A stretch of DNA of 64,000 nt from Eubacteriales bacterium (GTDB taxonomy: Bacteria > Bacillota > Clostridia > Oscillospirales > Butyricicoccaceae), in the NCBI GenBank assembly GCA_030539335.1, contig JAUNSG010000006.1:1-64000 (forward strand), written 5' to 3'. Under the pieces are notes generated by a model, which did not search any database, was not told where the DNA came from, and was given only the letters and a program-made list of their open reading frames with translations. Of the stretch, positions 41,920 to 50,403 are shown in pieces; within the stretch, counting starts at the first letter, position 1, and the number at the start of each line of letters is the position of its first letter. Made by a program: the position numbers and the translations under genes.

Positions 41920-43293
41920 TTATTTTTGTGCAAAGGCGGCCGCAATTGCCTGTGCAATGTTTCGGACCTGTATCACCTCGAAACTGTCCGGTATATTGAG
42001 ATATCCCAAATCCTGTTTCGGCATAATACAGGTGTGAAAGCCAAGCCGCACCGCCTCTTGAATCCGCTGCTCTGCCGCAGAGACGGCACGCAGTTCCCCG
42101 GTCAGACCGACTTCGCCAAACGCCATCATTCCCTCCGGCAGCGGCTGATCCCGATAGCTGGATGCAACGGCAAGCGCAATCGGCAGATCGACTGCAGGCT
42201 CGTCCAGCCGCATACCGCCGATTACATTCAGATAGGAGTCACTGCCTGCCAGATACAGTCCGACCCGCTTTTCCAGGATCGCTATTAAAATAACCATCCG
42301 GTTATAATCAACGCCGTTGGCGGTGCGGCGCGGCGTGCCAAACGACGTTTTGGAAACCAACGACTGTACCTCCGCCAGAATCGGGCGGCTGCCCTCCATC
42401 GTGCACGCAATACAGTTCCCCGGCGCGTCCGCCGGATGGCCGGAAAGCATCGCCGCCGAGGGATTGCTCACCTCCCGAAGCCCACGGTCGGTCATCTCGA
42501 AGACGCCGATCTCGTTGGTCGAGCCAAAGCGGTTTTTCGCCGCGCGCAGACAACGGAATGTGACCTGTTTTTCGCCCTCAAAATACAGCACGCAATCGAC
42601 CATGTGCTCCAGCATCTTTGGCCCCGCCAAGGTCCCTTCCTTTGTGACATGGCCCACGACAAAGATCGTGATGTTCCTCCGCTTTGCATACTGCATCAGC
42701 ATCATGGCACATTCCTTGATCTGCGTCGCGTTGCCCGGCGCACTGTTCAGATCGGGACGAAATACCGTCTGAATCGAATCCACAATCAAGATTTCCGGCT
42801 CCAGCAGGTCGGTTTCCTCCAAAATCGTATCCATCTCGGTTTCTGCCAGGGCATATAAATTCGGCGACGAGATGTGCAGACGGTCGGCGCGCAGCCGGAT
42901 CTGCCGCAGCGATTCCTCACCCGACACATACAGAACCTTTGCCTCCCGGCACATCTCCTGGCACATCTGCAGCAGCAATGTGGATTTTCCGATGCCCGGT
43001 TCGCCGCCGACCAAAACAAAGCTGCCGCGCACTGCGCCGCCGCCCAGCACGCGATCCAGCTCCCCGATGCCGGAATGGAATCGAACCTCTTCTCCCATTG
43101 TGATGTGATCCAAATTCTGTGGTTTATTCCGCGTGCGCCGATCGTCCCGCGCGATTGTCCCCCGCGTGGTCACCGACGGCTTTTCCCGAAACTCCTCCAT
43201 GGAATTCCATGTGCCGCAAGACGGGCACTTCCCATACCATTTTACACTTTCGTATCCGCATTCGGAACAAAGATACTGTGTTTTCTGCTTCAT
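41920..43293 (-). CDS. radA: DNA repair protein RadA (Sms)
   Basis: A 457-residue RecA-like ATPase that helps branch migration in recombination. The N-terminal zinc finger has Cys9, 12, 23 and 26 ('CSECGYESVKWYGKCPSC'). Walker A is 'GGEPGIGKSTLLLQ', and 'KNRFGSTNEIGVF' is the RadA-specific KNRFG motif. The C-terminal Lon-like domain has 'GGMRLDEPAVDLPIALAVAS'. I chose ATG 43293 because the family begins here. It overlaps cwlD by four bases, so the two genes are co-transcribed. Confidence 0.96.
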   Translation of the reverse strand: MKQKTQYLCSECGYESVKWYGKCPSCGTWNSMEEFREKPSVTTRGTIARDDRRTRNKPQNLDHITMGEEVRFHSGIGELDRVLGGGAVRGSFVLVGGEPGIGKSTLLLQMCQEMCREAKVLYVSGEESLRQIRLRADRLHISSPNLYALAETEMDTILEETDLLEPEILIVDSIQTVFRPDLNSAPGNATQIKECAMMLMQYAKRRNITIFVVGHVTKEGTLAGPKMLEHMVDCVLYFEGEKQVTFRCLRAAKNRFGSTNEIGVFEMTDRGLREVSNPSAAMLSGHPADAPGNCIACTMEGSRPILAEVQSLVSKTSFGTPRRTANGVDYNRMVILIAILEKRVGLYLAGSDSYLNVIGGMRLDEPAVDLPIALAVASSYRDQPLPEGMMAFGEVGLTGELRAVSAAEQRIQEAVRLGFHTCIMPKQDLGYLNIPDSFEVIQVRNIAQAIAAAFAQK

Positions 43294-44021
43294 GTTGTTT
43301 CCTCTATTTCCTCCCGGCAATTACAGTATCCACTGAGAATACATACTGCAATCTGCGTCTGATATCCTGTCTGTTTTAATTTTGCTACCTCTTCCGTATT
43401 CGATAAAAATCCACATTCTACAATAACCGCCGGGCAGGTCAGTTTTTTCATCAAATAAATACTGTTTTCTGCCGGTTTGGCGCTGCGTTCTCTGCCCGGT
43501 TTCAACCCCTCGGTCAATGCCGTCTGTATGCTTTCCGCAAGGAGCTGTCCTCCTGCATTGTTCTGTGACCAGAAGGTCTGTGCACCGGAATAGGCAGTAT
43601 CCGAAAATTTATTTAAGTGAACCGAAAGAAAAACCGGATTGCTTTGTTCCTTCGTGATGCGCTCACGCGCGTGAATGTCCGCAACCTTATTCTGACGAAT
43701 CGTGTTGTCCGGACTGTAATCCAACGACTGATTGTCCTCTCTCGTCAATACGGTGGAAATGCCAAGAAATTGTGCGAGATCCTGACAGGTCAGTACAATA
43801 TGCAAATTAATATCCTGTTCGGTCGTTCCGTCTTCCGCGACGGCGCCGCCATCCATCCCGCCATGACCTGCATCCAGAACCAACATGTACTCTTCCGAAT
43901 CCGGCACGGAAAATACCGGAAGCAACATCTCCTCCGCTGTAAAAATGCCAAATAGCACAATGCCGACAAACAAGCATCCAAGCAGAACAAACCGCTGTTT
44001 CATCCAGTCCTTCACACGCAT
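43290..44021 (-). CDS. cwlD: N-acetylmuramoyl-L-alanine amidase CwlD (spore cortex)
   Basis: A 243-residue zinc amidase. An N-terminal membrane segment 'FVLLGCLFVGIVLFGIFTA' is followed by the Amidase_3 domain with 'VLDAGHGGMDGGAVAEDG' (first His), 'FLSVHLNKF' (second His) and 'PAVIVECGFLSNTEEVAKL' (catalytic Glu). In Bacillus, CwlD makes muramic-delta-lactam in the spore cortex under sporulation control. It heads the cwlD-radA pair. Length and order fit CwlD better than other amidases. Confidence 0.93.
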   Translation of the reverse strand: MRVKDWMKQRFVLLGCLFVGIVLFGIFTAEEMLLPVFSVPDSEEYMLVLDAGHGGMDGGAVAEDGTTEQDINLHIVLTCQDLAQFLGISTVLTREDNQSLDYSPDNTIRQNKVADIHARERITKEQSNPVFLSVHLNKFSDTAYSGAQTFWSQNNAGGQLLAESIQTALTEGLKPGRERSAKPAENSIYLMKKLTCPAVIVECGFLSNTEEVAKLKQTGYQTQIAVCILSGYCNCREEIEETT

Positions 44022-44222
44022 CCCTCCCCTCCTAAAGCTATGAGGGACAAGGAGATTCTATGCGTCTTTTGGTGCTTTCATCATATCAAATTCTATGGTT
44101 CTTTTCAACTGGACGAAATGCGTCAAACCGGTCCTTGCGCTTAGCCGAACCGATCAAACAGCAAACGCCGGGCGCAGCGGCCTTGTGGCTGCTGTACCCA
44201 GCGTCCTGCTGTGAGACAAATC
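44022..44222. other. Intergenic region between cwlD and the SASP gene
   Basis: About 200 bases with several short complementary segments (for example CAGCAGG near 44200) but no clear gene. It could fold, but I see no RNA family. Confidence 0.4.
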
Positions 44223-44423
44223 TTACTTGATGTTCTTCTCGTAAGCTTCAACCATCTTCTTGACCATCTGTCCGCCGATGGAACCAGCCTGACGTGCGGT
44301 CATATCGCCATTGTAGCCGTCCTTCAGATCAACGCCGACTTCCTGTGCAGCCTCCATCTTGAAACGGTCCATTGCTGCTCTTGCTTCCGGTACATTCAGT
44401 TCATTCGTTTTCTTGCTAGACAT
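44223..44423 (-). CDS. Alpha/beta-type small acid-soluble spore protein
   Basis: A 66-residue SASP that binds and protects spore DNA. The family blocks are 'LNVPEARAAMDRFKMEAAQE' (region of the germination-protease site) and 'DMTARQAGSIGGQMVKKMVE' (the G-x-I-G-G-x-M-V-x-x-M motif). ATG 44423 follows AAGGAGAG. A sigma-G-like promoter lies about 50 bases upstream. It is the clearest sporulation marker in the window. Confidence 0.95.
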   Translation of the reverse strand: MSSKKTNELNVPEARAAMDRFKMEAAQEVGVDLKDGYNGDMTARQAGSIGGQMVKKMVEAYEKNIK

Positions 44424-44469
44424 AAGCTTTACTCTCCTTTTGTTTTGTTCGGTTCGCTTCCTGTGTCTA

Positions 44470-44498
44470 TATTGTGTGCCGAATGTAAAATGATATTC
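44470..44498 (-). promoter_or_regulatory. Sigma-G-like promoter of the SASP gene
   Basis: On the minus strand GAATA (44494-44498), 17 bases, CACAATA (44470-44476). The sigma-G consensus is GMATR-17/18-CATnnTA, so the -10 has one mismatch. Confidence 0.6.
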
Positions 44499-44581
44499 CG
44501 ATTTTTTGTCGAACTTTTTTCCAGTTTTGTCACAGATATTCATTTCAACTGAATACTTCCGCGCATGCCGATGCCGCCCTT

Positions 44582-45046
44582 TTAGAATTTTGACTTCTCG
44601 TAATTGTATGGTATGCTCGTCCCCACAAGCACATCCTCAATTTTTTCGATGATCAGCCAGTCGTCCATATTCCCCTGATGATCAAACGCCAGAGGAGTAA
44701 TCTTTTGTACCTCCTCAAATTCTACCAGACACAAGCATTTTTTGTGCCATCGGGTCTTTTGTTTGTCCGACAAATTTAATTTGCCTTGATTTTCTTCCAG
44801 TGCTTGGGAAATTTCATCTTCCGTCAATTTTACATAATTTTGGACATCTTTCACGATTGCCATTGCCGTAATAAGCGCTGTCCCCTTTTGCATAAAATAC
44901 AGCCGCTCTCCTGGGAAAACCCGGCTGTGTGGAATCTTTCGTCCCGCAGCGCCGCGCACAACCATGGTCTTTTTCCCATCGACAATCTTATCCAGAACCT
45001 TCTCTCCGGTTTTCCCTGTATTATCACAATAAACAACATGTACCAT
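44582..45046 (-). CDS. ASCH-like (PUA-fold) domain protein
   Basis: A 154-residue cytosolic protein. It starts 'MVHVVYCDNTGKTGEKVLDK' and has 'FPGERLYFMQKGTALITAMA', 'VKDVQNYVKLTEDEISQALE' and 'CLCLVEFEEVQKITPLAFDH', an arrangement close to the ASCH/EVE-type PUA-like domains that bind RNA or nucleotides. I cannot name a closer function. The ATG overlaps the stop of the upstream AraC gene by one base (TAATG), so the two are translationally coupled. Confidence 0.6.
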   Translation of the reverse strand: MVHVVYCDNTGKTGEKVLDKIVDGKKTMVVRGAAGRKIPHSRVFPGERLYFMQKGTALITAMAIVKDVQNYVKLTEDEISQALEENQGKLNLSDKQKTRWHKKCLCLVEFEEVQKITPLAFDHQGNMDDWLIIEKIEDVLVGTSIPYNYEKSKF

Positions 45047-45912
45047 TATTCTTCCTCCTCCAAAATCGGAATCCATATCTGACTCAAATAATCCTCTCCA
45101 TACGCGTTGGCATCGCTATACCACTCCAATTCCGAGCATGGCGCATGTGGAAACGGATATTTTTCCAGCCACTCTTCGTGCAGATAGTTCCATCCCTTTT
45201 GAATGGCCTGCGGCACACTGCCTCTGCAATCAAAAACCGCCCATGTGGCTTCCGGGATCACGCTCTCTATAAATCCGGCCGGTATGTTCTTTTCCGATCG
45301 AACCATAATGGAATATTCCATCTCTCCAGAAGTCTCCTCAAAAAAACCAAACACCCCGAACAGTCCTTTGGGCTCTCCTGTGTCCAATGAAACCAATGTG
45401 GAATAGACGCCGTTTTTCTGGCATTCGTTCCAAAATTCCGGAATTGTTCTGGCATGTTCCCCATTGATGCAGGAAAGACGTTTGCTTTTCCCAATCAGAC
45501 GGAAGGCCGGTTTGTGCTCAATCCGCCAGACATACCGCTGCTGTTCGGAAATCTGCATCTTCGGCATGACACACAATTGAAATTTATCGCTCCGTGCTTC
45601 CTTTGGGGAAATTCCGTGAAACTGTTGAAATGCCTTCGTAAAGGATGTGGGCGAATGATACCCATATTGATAGCTTATATCCACAATCCTGCTGTCCGTA
45701 CTTTTTAAATCATATCCCGCCAGGGTCAGTTTTCTTGCACGCACATAGTCGGAAAAACTGATGCCGTTCATATACGAAAACACCTTTTGAAAAAAATCAA
45801 ACGAACAGCCGGCCATCTGTGCGATCTTTTCATTGTCAACCGGTTCCTGCTCCCGCTGCAAATGGTCCTCGACATAATCGATGATATTTTGCAGTCTTTC
45901 TGTCCATTCCAC
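45046..45912 (-). CDS. AraC family regulator with GyrI-like effector domain
   Basis: A 288-residue regulator. The N-terminal AraC domain (two HTHs) has 'GCSFDFFQKVFSYMNGISFS' and 'YQYGYHSPTSFTKAFQQFHG'. The C-terminal half is a GyrI/Bmr-binding domain with 'FGVFGFFEETSGEMEYSIMV', 'ATWAVFDCRGSVPQAIQKGW' and 'CSELEWYSDANAYGEDYLSQIWIP'-like end (positions only). This domain binds hydrophobic drugs or metabolites. The start is GTG 45912, eight bases after AGGAGGG. It is coupled to the ASCH-like gene, an unusual partner. Confidence 0.9.
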   Translation of the reverse strand: MEWTERLQNIIDYVEDHLQREQEPVDNEKIAQMAGCSFDFFQKVFSYMNGISFSDYVRARKLTLAGYDLKSTDSRIVDISYQYGYHSPTSFTKAFQQFHGISPKEARSDKFQLCVMPKMQISEQQRYVWRIEHKPAFRLIGKSKRLSCINGEHARTIPEFWNECQKNGVYSTLVSLDTGEPKGLFGVFGFFEETSGEMEYSIMVRSEKNIPAGFIESVIPEATWAVFDCRGSVPQAIQKGWNYLHEEWLEKYPFPHAPCSELEWYSDANAYGEDYLSQIWIPILEEEE

Positions 45913-46283
45913 GAGGATTTCCCTCCTTTTTTGATGATGGTTTTATTATACCAGTTTCATCCTCCTTTTTCCTCTTATTTTCCGTACGGATTGGATAGCA
46001 AAACAGGCCGTAAAGGCAAAAAACACCTCTACAGCCTGCTCAATCAATGGAACGGAAAAAGAAAGCCGCCAAATGGATTCATCCCATGCCTCCTCTGCGA
46101 GCATGTTGCCAATCGCAAGAGAACCTACCTGGCTGCCTCATGAATGCGCCCAATGATTGTCTGCTTGTCCTCCATCTCCGCTGTTTAGCCGCATTGGAAC
46201 CCCAGCGGATAAAATGTACGTGCATTGTTAACCCATCTGTGGTACACTGTCTTTTGACAGACAGAAAAGAAGGAAGAATTGCA
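45913..46283. other. Intergenic region with a minus-strand terminator, no gene
   Basis: About 370 bases. The minus strand has a hairpin CAGGCTGTAGAGG / CCTTTACGGCCTG (46004-46038) with two wobble pairs and a TTTT tail, which would end a minus-strand transcript entering from the right, but I see no gene to the right on that strand. A minus-strand frame at about 46130-46185 reads 'MEDKQTIIGRIHEAAR' and may be a relic. No sequence here has a ribosome site and a length that support a gene. Confidence 0.45.
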
Positions 46284-47207
46284 ATGAAACAAACAAATTG
46301 GAAAAACCTGTTTTTCCTTTTTCTCACCGCGATGATCTGGGGCGCCGCATTTGTAGCGCAGCGCGCCGGAATGGACTATGTCGGTCCATTCACCTTTCTA
46401 TGTACACGAAGCCTGTTGGGCGGACTCATTCTTCTGCCCTGTATCCGTTTCCTTGACCGGCGGAAGGATACGCAAACACCGTCGCCCGATGCGCTGACCG
46501 GCGGAGCCGGAACGAGAACAGAGCTGTTCACCGCAGGGATCGGCGCCGGTTTTGTACTGATGGCGGCATCCAGCCTGCAGCAGGTCGGAATCCTGTACAC
46601 CTCGGTGGGAAAGGCAGGCTTTTTGACTGCAATGTATGTCGTCCTCGTTCCATTTCTCAGCTGGATCGTGTTCCATCAGAAGCTGAAACAGCGGATCTGG
46701 CTCTGCGTTTTGCTGGCGGTCTGCGGCATGGCCCTGCTGTGCCTCTCCGGCTCCCTGCGTCTGGAGCTTGGCGACGGACTGGAGCTTCTCTGTGCGCTGG
46801 CCTTCTCGGTACATATCCTGATCCTCGACCATTTCGCGACGAGGGTGGATCCGGTACGGCTTTCCTGCCTCCAGTTCTTTGTGTGCGGTATCCTTTCCGC
46901 TGTGCCGATGTTCCTTCTGGAACAGCCCTCCATCGGCGTCGTGCTGGCAGCTTGGCTGCCCATCCTATACGCCAGTATCCTGTCCAGCGGTGTCGGATAC
47001 ACTCTACAGGCCGTGGCACAGCAAAAATGCGATCCGACGCTGGCCTCCCTGATCCTGTGTCTCGAATCGGTGTTCAGCGCGGTCTTCGGTTGGCTCATCC
47101 TGCACCAGACACTGCGTGCGCGGGAAATCTTCGGCTGTGCTCTGATGTTCGCCGCCATTGTGCTGGCCAACCTGCCGGAAAGAGAAAACATCCGGATCAA
47201 ACCATGA
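46284..47207 (+). CDS. EamA/DMT family transporter
   Basis: A 307-residue protein with about ten hydrophobic helices in two EamA halves. The first half has 'AMIWGAAFVAQRAGMDYVGP' and 'KAGFLTAMYVVLVPFLSW', the second 'LYASILSSGVGYTLQAVAQQ' and 'LASLILCLESVFSAVFGWLI', all family hallmarks. I chose ATG 46284, with AAGGAAG upstream. The substrate is unknown. It is convergent with the 47770-47213 gene, with only five bases between the stop codons and no clear terminator. Confidence 0.93.
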   Translation: MKQTNWKNLFFLFLTAMIWGAAFVAQRAGMDYVGPFTFLCTRSLLGGLILLPCIRFLDRRKDTQTPSPDALTGGAGTRTELFTAGIGAGFVLMAASSLQQVGILYTSVGKAGFLTAMYVVLVPFLSWIVFHQKLKQRIWLCVLLAVCGMALLCLSGSLRLELGDGLELLCALAFSVHILILDHFATRVDPVRLSCLQFFVCGILSAVPMFLLEQPSIGVVLAAWLPILYASILSSGVGYTLQAVAQQKCDPTLASLILCLESVFSAVFGWLILHQTLRAREIFGCALMFAAIVLANLPERENIRIKP

Positions 47208-47212
47208 CGAAA

Positions 47213-47770
47213 TCAGCTTTTCTCCCGGTTTTGATACGCCGGAACGTACGTCAGCTCCTCAATCCGCTTCAAAATCTCGCGCTGTCCGTCCTTATTTAAA
47301 AGCGCCAAAAGTTCGTTCAGCTTGGTATGGAATGCATCCTTTTCTTCCAAAGAGAGCGCTGCATTTGGCTTTGCTGCCGCTAGTTTTTCCTCCCCCGGAT
47401 GGAGCAGGTGCCGGACTTTGGCGGATACCTCTTCACCGGCCAGTGCGGCCATCTCCTCAATCCGGCGGATAAAATGCGGATTGGAAATCGACAAAAATTC
47501 GTTGGGACATTCCTCCAGATACTCGGCAAAATACCGGGTATACAGCCGCTGCAGCTCGGTCTTTTTCCGTGCATCGTTTTGCTCCCCGATCGCCTTCTGA
47601 CAGCCGATTGCGACCGAAATGAAGTTCCCGATCATCAGCTTGCTCGTCGTGTCAAAGCTCTCCTTGAGAATTTCCGGAATAATGTTTGCCTTCTCCGCAA
47701 ACTGCACTACCGTCAATCCCGATGCGGCAAGGAACTGCCGGAGCATCTGATAATATCTCTCATTTTCCAT
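47213..47770 (-). CDS. Hypothetical protein, helix-rich
   Basis: A 185-residue, mostly helical, cytosolic protein. The start 'MENERYYQMLRQFLAASGLT' and 'VVQFAEKANIIPEILKESFD' resemble an XRE-like HTH lead, but the recognition helix is not convincing. The C-terminal half is charged and coiled-coil-like ('KLNELLALLNKDGQREILKR'). I recognise no named family. The ATG is preceded by AGGTCG-like bases. It is convergent with the EamA gene. Confidence 0.6.
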   Translation of the reverse strand: MENERYYQMLRQFLAASGLTVVQFAEKANIIPEILKESFDTTSKLMIGNFISVAIGCQKAIGEQNDARKKTELQRLYTRYFAEYLEECPNEFLSISNPHFIRRIEEMAALAGEEVSAKVRHLLHPGEEKLAAAKPNAALSLEEKDAFHTKLNELLALLNKDGQREILKRIEELTYVPAYQNREKS

Positions 47771-47926
47771 AAAACGACCTCCCGTGATTCGTTCTCTTGT
47801 TTTCTCCCATTATACACGATATTTTTCAATTGGACAGCTCATTCTTGCGATTCTCCTGCGATTTGTCAAACCATCTGCCCGAAATGCATCGGATTCTGTC
47901 AATATCTCTAAAAATTGCAAAATCAA

Positions 47927-47955
47927 TTGAATCTTGCCAAACGAGGGGATATAAT
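47927..47955 (+). promoter_or_regulatory. Promoter of the DUF1015 gene
   Basis: TTGAAT, 17 bases, TATAAT, 38 bases before ATG 47993. Confidence 0.75.
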
Positions 47956-47992
47956 AAACACTGTTATCGCTAGATTGGGAGGAAAATCAATT

Positions 47993-49300
47993 ATGTCCTG
48001 CGTATCCGTACCAAAGATTCTGATCCCGAAGGATGGGGTTGACCTGAGCAAGTGGGCTGTCGTCGCATGTGACCAGTACACGTCCCAGCCGGAATATTGG
48101 GCGGAGACCGACCAGATCGTCGGCTCTGCTCCCTCTACCCTGCGCATCACTCTGCCGGAGGTTTATCTGGAAGAGGACGACGTCAGCGCACGTGTGGAAG
48201 AAATCAATGCTACCATGCAGCGTTATCTGTCCGACGGCACGCTCCGACAGCTTCCGGCCGGTTTTATTCTGACCGAACGCTTTTCCGGCGGTGCGGTACC
48301 GCGCCGCGGCTTGGTTGCTGCCATCGATCTCGAAACCTATGAATACAAAGCCGGCTCCCGTTCTCTGGTCCGTCCGACCGAAAAAACCGTCGAGGAACGC
48401 ATCCCGCCGCGCCTGAAAATCCGCGAGCACGCCTCCATGGAACTGCCGCACATCATGATTTTAATCGACGATCCGGATCGCACGGTTATTGAGCCGATGT
48501 TCGAACAGGTGGACAAGCTGGAGCAGGTATATGATACCGATCTGATCCAGAATGGCGGCCACATCAACGGCTGGTTCGTGCCGGAAGGTACATTGACCGA
48601 CACCCTGATTGCACGTATGGATGCCCTGAACGACCGCAAGGCATTTAATGAGAAATATCATCTGACTGAGGATCTCCCCCTGCTCAATTTCGCCATCGGC
48701 GACGGCAACCATTCCATGGCGACCGCGAAGGCCTATTGGGAGAACGTCAAGCAGGGTCTGTCTCCTGCGGAGCAGGCGGTACACCCGGCCCGCTTCTGCC
48801 TGTGTGAAATCGTCAACATCCACGACGAAAGCCTGATTATCGAACCGATCCACCGCGTCATGTTTGGCGTCGATACCACCGATCTGCTCTGTGCCGCAGA
48901 GGAATTTTATGCGGCGAACGGCGGAAGCTGTGAAGTCCTTGCCCCGGGCGAAGCGATTCCTGAGAATGCCCATGCAATTCCATTCTGCACTGCCGACCGG
49001 GAAGGCATCCTGGTCATCCGCAACCCGAAATGGGGGATTGCCCTCGGCACCTTACAGGCCTTCCTGGACGATTATCTGACCTCCCACACGGATGCAAAGA
49101 TCGACTACATCCACGGTGAGGATGTTGTGACCAGCCTCGGTACCAAACCGGGCAACATGGGCTTCTTCCTGCCGGATATCGAAAAGAACGACCTGTTCCG
49201 CGGCGTCATCATCGACGGTGTCCTGCCGCGCAAGACCTTCTCCATGGGCGAAGCGCACGAGAAGCGCTACTATATGGAAGCCAAAAGCATTGTAAAATAA
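47993..49300 (+). CDS. DUF1015 family protein
   Basis: A 435-residue DUF1015 protein, a family of uncharacterised enzymes widespread in anaerobes. Its landmarks are 'WAVVACDQYTSQPEYWAETD' at the start, 'RRGLVAAIDLETYEY', 'LNFAIGDGNHSMATAKAYWE' (the conserved GDGNHR-type motif, here GDGNHS) and 'CEIVNIHDESLIIEPIHRVM'. ATG 47993 follows GGGAGG. It has its own promoter and terminator. The biochemical reaction is unknown. Confidence 0.9.
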   Translation: MSCVSVPKILIPKDGVDLSKWAVVACDQYTSQPEYWAETDQIVGSAPSTLRITLPEVYLEEDDVSARVEEINATMQRYLSDGTLRQLPAGFILTERFSGGAVPRRGLVAAIDLETYEYKAGSRSLVRPTEKTVEERIPPRLKIREHASMELPHIMILIDDPDRTVIEPMFEQVDKLEQVYDTDLIQNGGHINGWFVPEGTLTDTLIARMDALNDRKAFNEKYHLTEDLPLLNFAIGDGNHSMATAKAYWENVKQGLSPAEQAVHPARFCLCEIVNIHDESLIIEPIHRVMFGVDTTDLLCAAEEFYAANGGSCEVLAPGEAIPENAHAIPFCTADREGILVIRNPKWGIALGTLQAFLDDYLTSHTDAKIDYIHGEDVVTSLGTKPGNMGFFLPDIEKNDLFRGVIIDGVLPRKTFSMGEAHEKRYYMEAKSIVK

Positions 49301-49305
49301 ACGCA

Positions 49306-49767
49306 CTATTTTTCCGGACGCTTCCCCAAAACGGGGCGTCCGGTTTTTTTGTCCAAACGCAGCTCGGCGATCCCATCCTTCACCGTACAGACGGAAAAAG
49401 CATATGCCAGCGGGAATTCTTCGTTTGGAGAAAACCGGCAGGTCAGCCGCCGACACTCCCCCTGTGTCTCCTCCATCGTCCCTTCGGAGTCGGGCGGCTC
49501 AAACCGCACTCCAGCAACATATTGCTTCGGAAGCGTCGGCCAATAACCGCAGCGCTGCAAAAAAGCCTTCGACAGCCTGCGCCGCAGTACCATCCCGCCG
49601 CTCTCCGGCTCCGGAATCCCGATCAGCAGCGGCTGCTTCCCGTCCCGGACCCCCCAAACGCGCCAAACCTCGCTCGTATGCGCACCGCACACCTGAAATA
49701 CCACTTCCTGTGCGGTTTCGGTCGTCTCTACGGTTCCCCAGTGCCTTCCTCCTGCCCGAATATCCAC
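49306..49767 (-). CDS. Hypothetical protein, Oscillospiraceae-type
   Basis: A 153-residue cytosolic protein with beta-rich character. It opens 'VDIRAGGRHWGTVETTETAQ' and includes 'EVWRVWGVRDGKQPLLIGIP' and 'LRRRLSKAFLQRCGYWPTLP'. I do not recognise a domain. I chose GTG 49767 because GGAGG lies eight bases before it; an ATG at 49794 overlaps the mazF terminator. Its last codons lie inside the terminator of the convergent DUF1015 gene (49314-49350). Confidence 0.55.
   Translation of the reverse strand: MDIRAGGRHWGTVETTETAQEVVFQVCGAHTSEVWRVWGVRDGKQPLLIGIPEPESGGMVLRRRLSKAFLQRCGYWPTLPKQYVAGVRFEPPDSEGTMEETQGECRRLTCRFSPNEEFPLAYAFSVCTVKDGIAELRLDKKTGRPVLGKRPEK
49314..49350 (+). terminator. Terminator of the DUF1015 gene
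   Basis: CCGGACG-CTT-CCCC / GGGG-CGTCCGG, followed by seven T. It overlaps the 3' end of the convergent hypothetical gene. Confidence 0.85.
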
Positions 49768-49791
49768 TGTACTTCCCTCCTCCAAACAGCA

Positions 49792-49830
49792 CAAAAGCTC
49801 CCCTGCTATCCTATGCAGAGGAGCTTTTTC
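49792..49830 (-). terminator. Terminator after mazF
   Basis: On the minus strand AAAAAGCTCCTCTGC / GCAGGGGAGCTTTT with a short loop and T-run. Confidence 0.8.
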
Positions 49831-49841
49831 TCAGTCATCGT

Positions 49842-50210
49842 TTATCCTTCTGTCTCCGGCAGACCAAAGCTGACCGCCAGCGCATGATTGACCGCATCCA
49901 TGTGCTCTTCGTCCAACGTGCCCATTTTCTCACGCAGACGACGTTTGTCAAGCGTCCGAATCTGCTCCGTCAAAATCACGGAGTCCCGTGTCAGTCCAAA
50001 GCTGCGTGCGCCCAATGTAATATGTGTCGGCATTTTGGCTTTGTTGATCTGTGATGTAATCGCCGCCGCAATTACCGTCGGGCTGTATTTGTTCCCCACA
50101 TTGTTCTGTACGATGAGAACCGGGCGCATGCCGCCCTGCTCACTGCCGACCACGGGGGATAAATCGGCATAGTAAATGTCACCACGTTTGACTTGATGGT
50201 CCACAATCAT
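49842..50210 (-). CDS. mazF: MazF/EndoA-type mRNA interferase (PemK family)
   Basis: A 122-residue toxin of the EndoA/NdoA type that cuts mRNA at short sequences. The family opening is '[20 protein letters not shown]' then '[20 protein letters not shown]', '[16 protein letters not shown]', and the conserved '[15 protein letters not shown]'. ATG 50210 is close to GGAGAG; GTG 50204 is an alternative start with better spacing. In Bacillus the order is alr-ndoAI-ndoA. Here alr lies upstream but the antitoxin gene is missing from the 193-base gap, so the toxin appears unpaired at this locus. Confidence 0.93.
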   Translation of the reverse strand: MIVDHQVKRGDIYYADLSPVVGSEQGGMRPVLIVQNNVGNKYSPTVIAAAITSQINKAKMPTHITLGARSFGLTRDSVILTEQIRTLDKRRLREKMGTLDEEHMDAVNHALAVSFGLPETEG

Positions 50211-50403
50211 CACTCTCCGATGGAAAATTCGCAAGTTTTGTTTTCACTTCCGTTGTCTTTACTTTCCCCATCCGGACGGATCTTTAACCATGATTTACAA
50301 AATATTTTTTCTACGATCTTCTCTATTTTATGCAGGCTTCTATCCAAAGGATTCTACTTCTTATCCCTTTTTTCGGTACGGCGACAAAAGGAAATCCGCA
50401 GCG

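Noticed and set aside
46079..46327. 82-codon minus-strand frame upstream of the EamA gene
   Set aside because: It overlaps the EamA start and promoter region, has no ribosome site and an Arg/Trp-rich random look.
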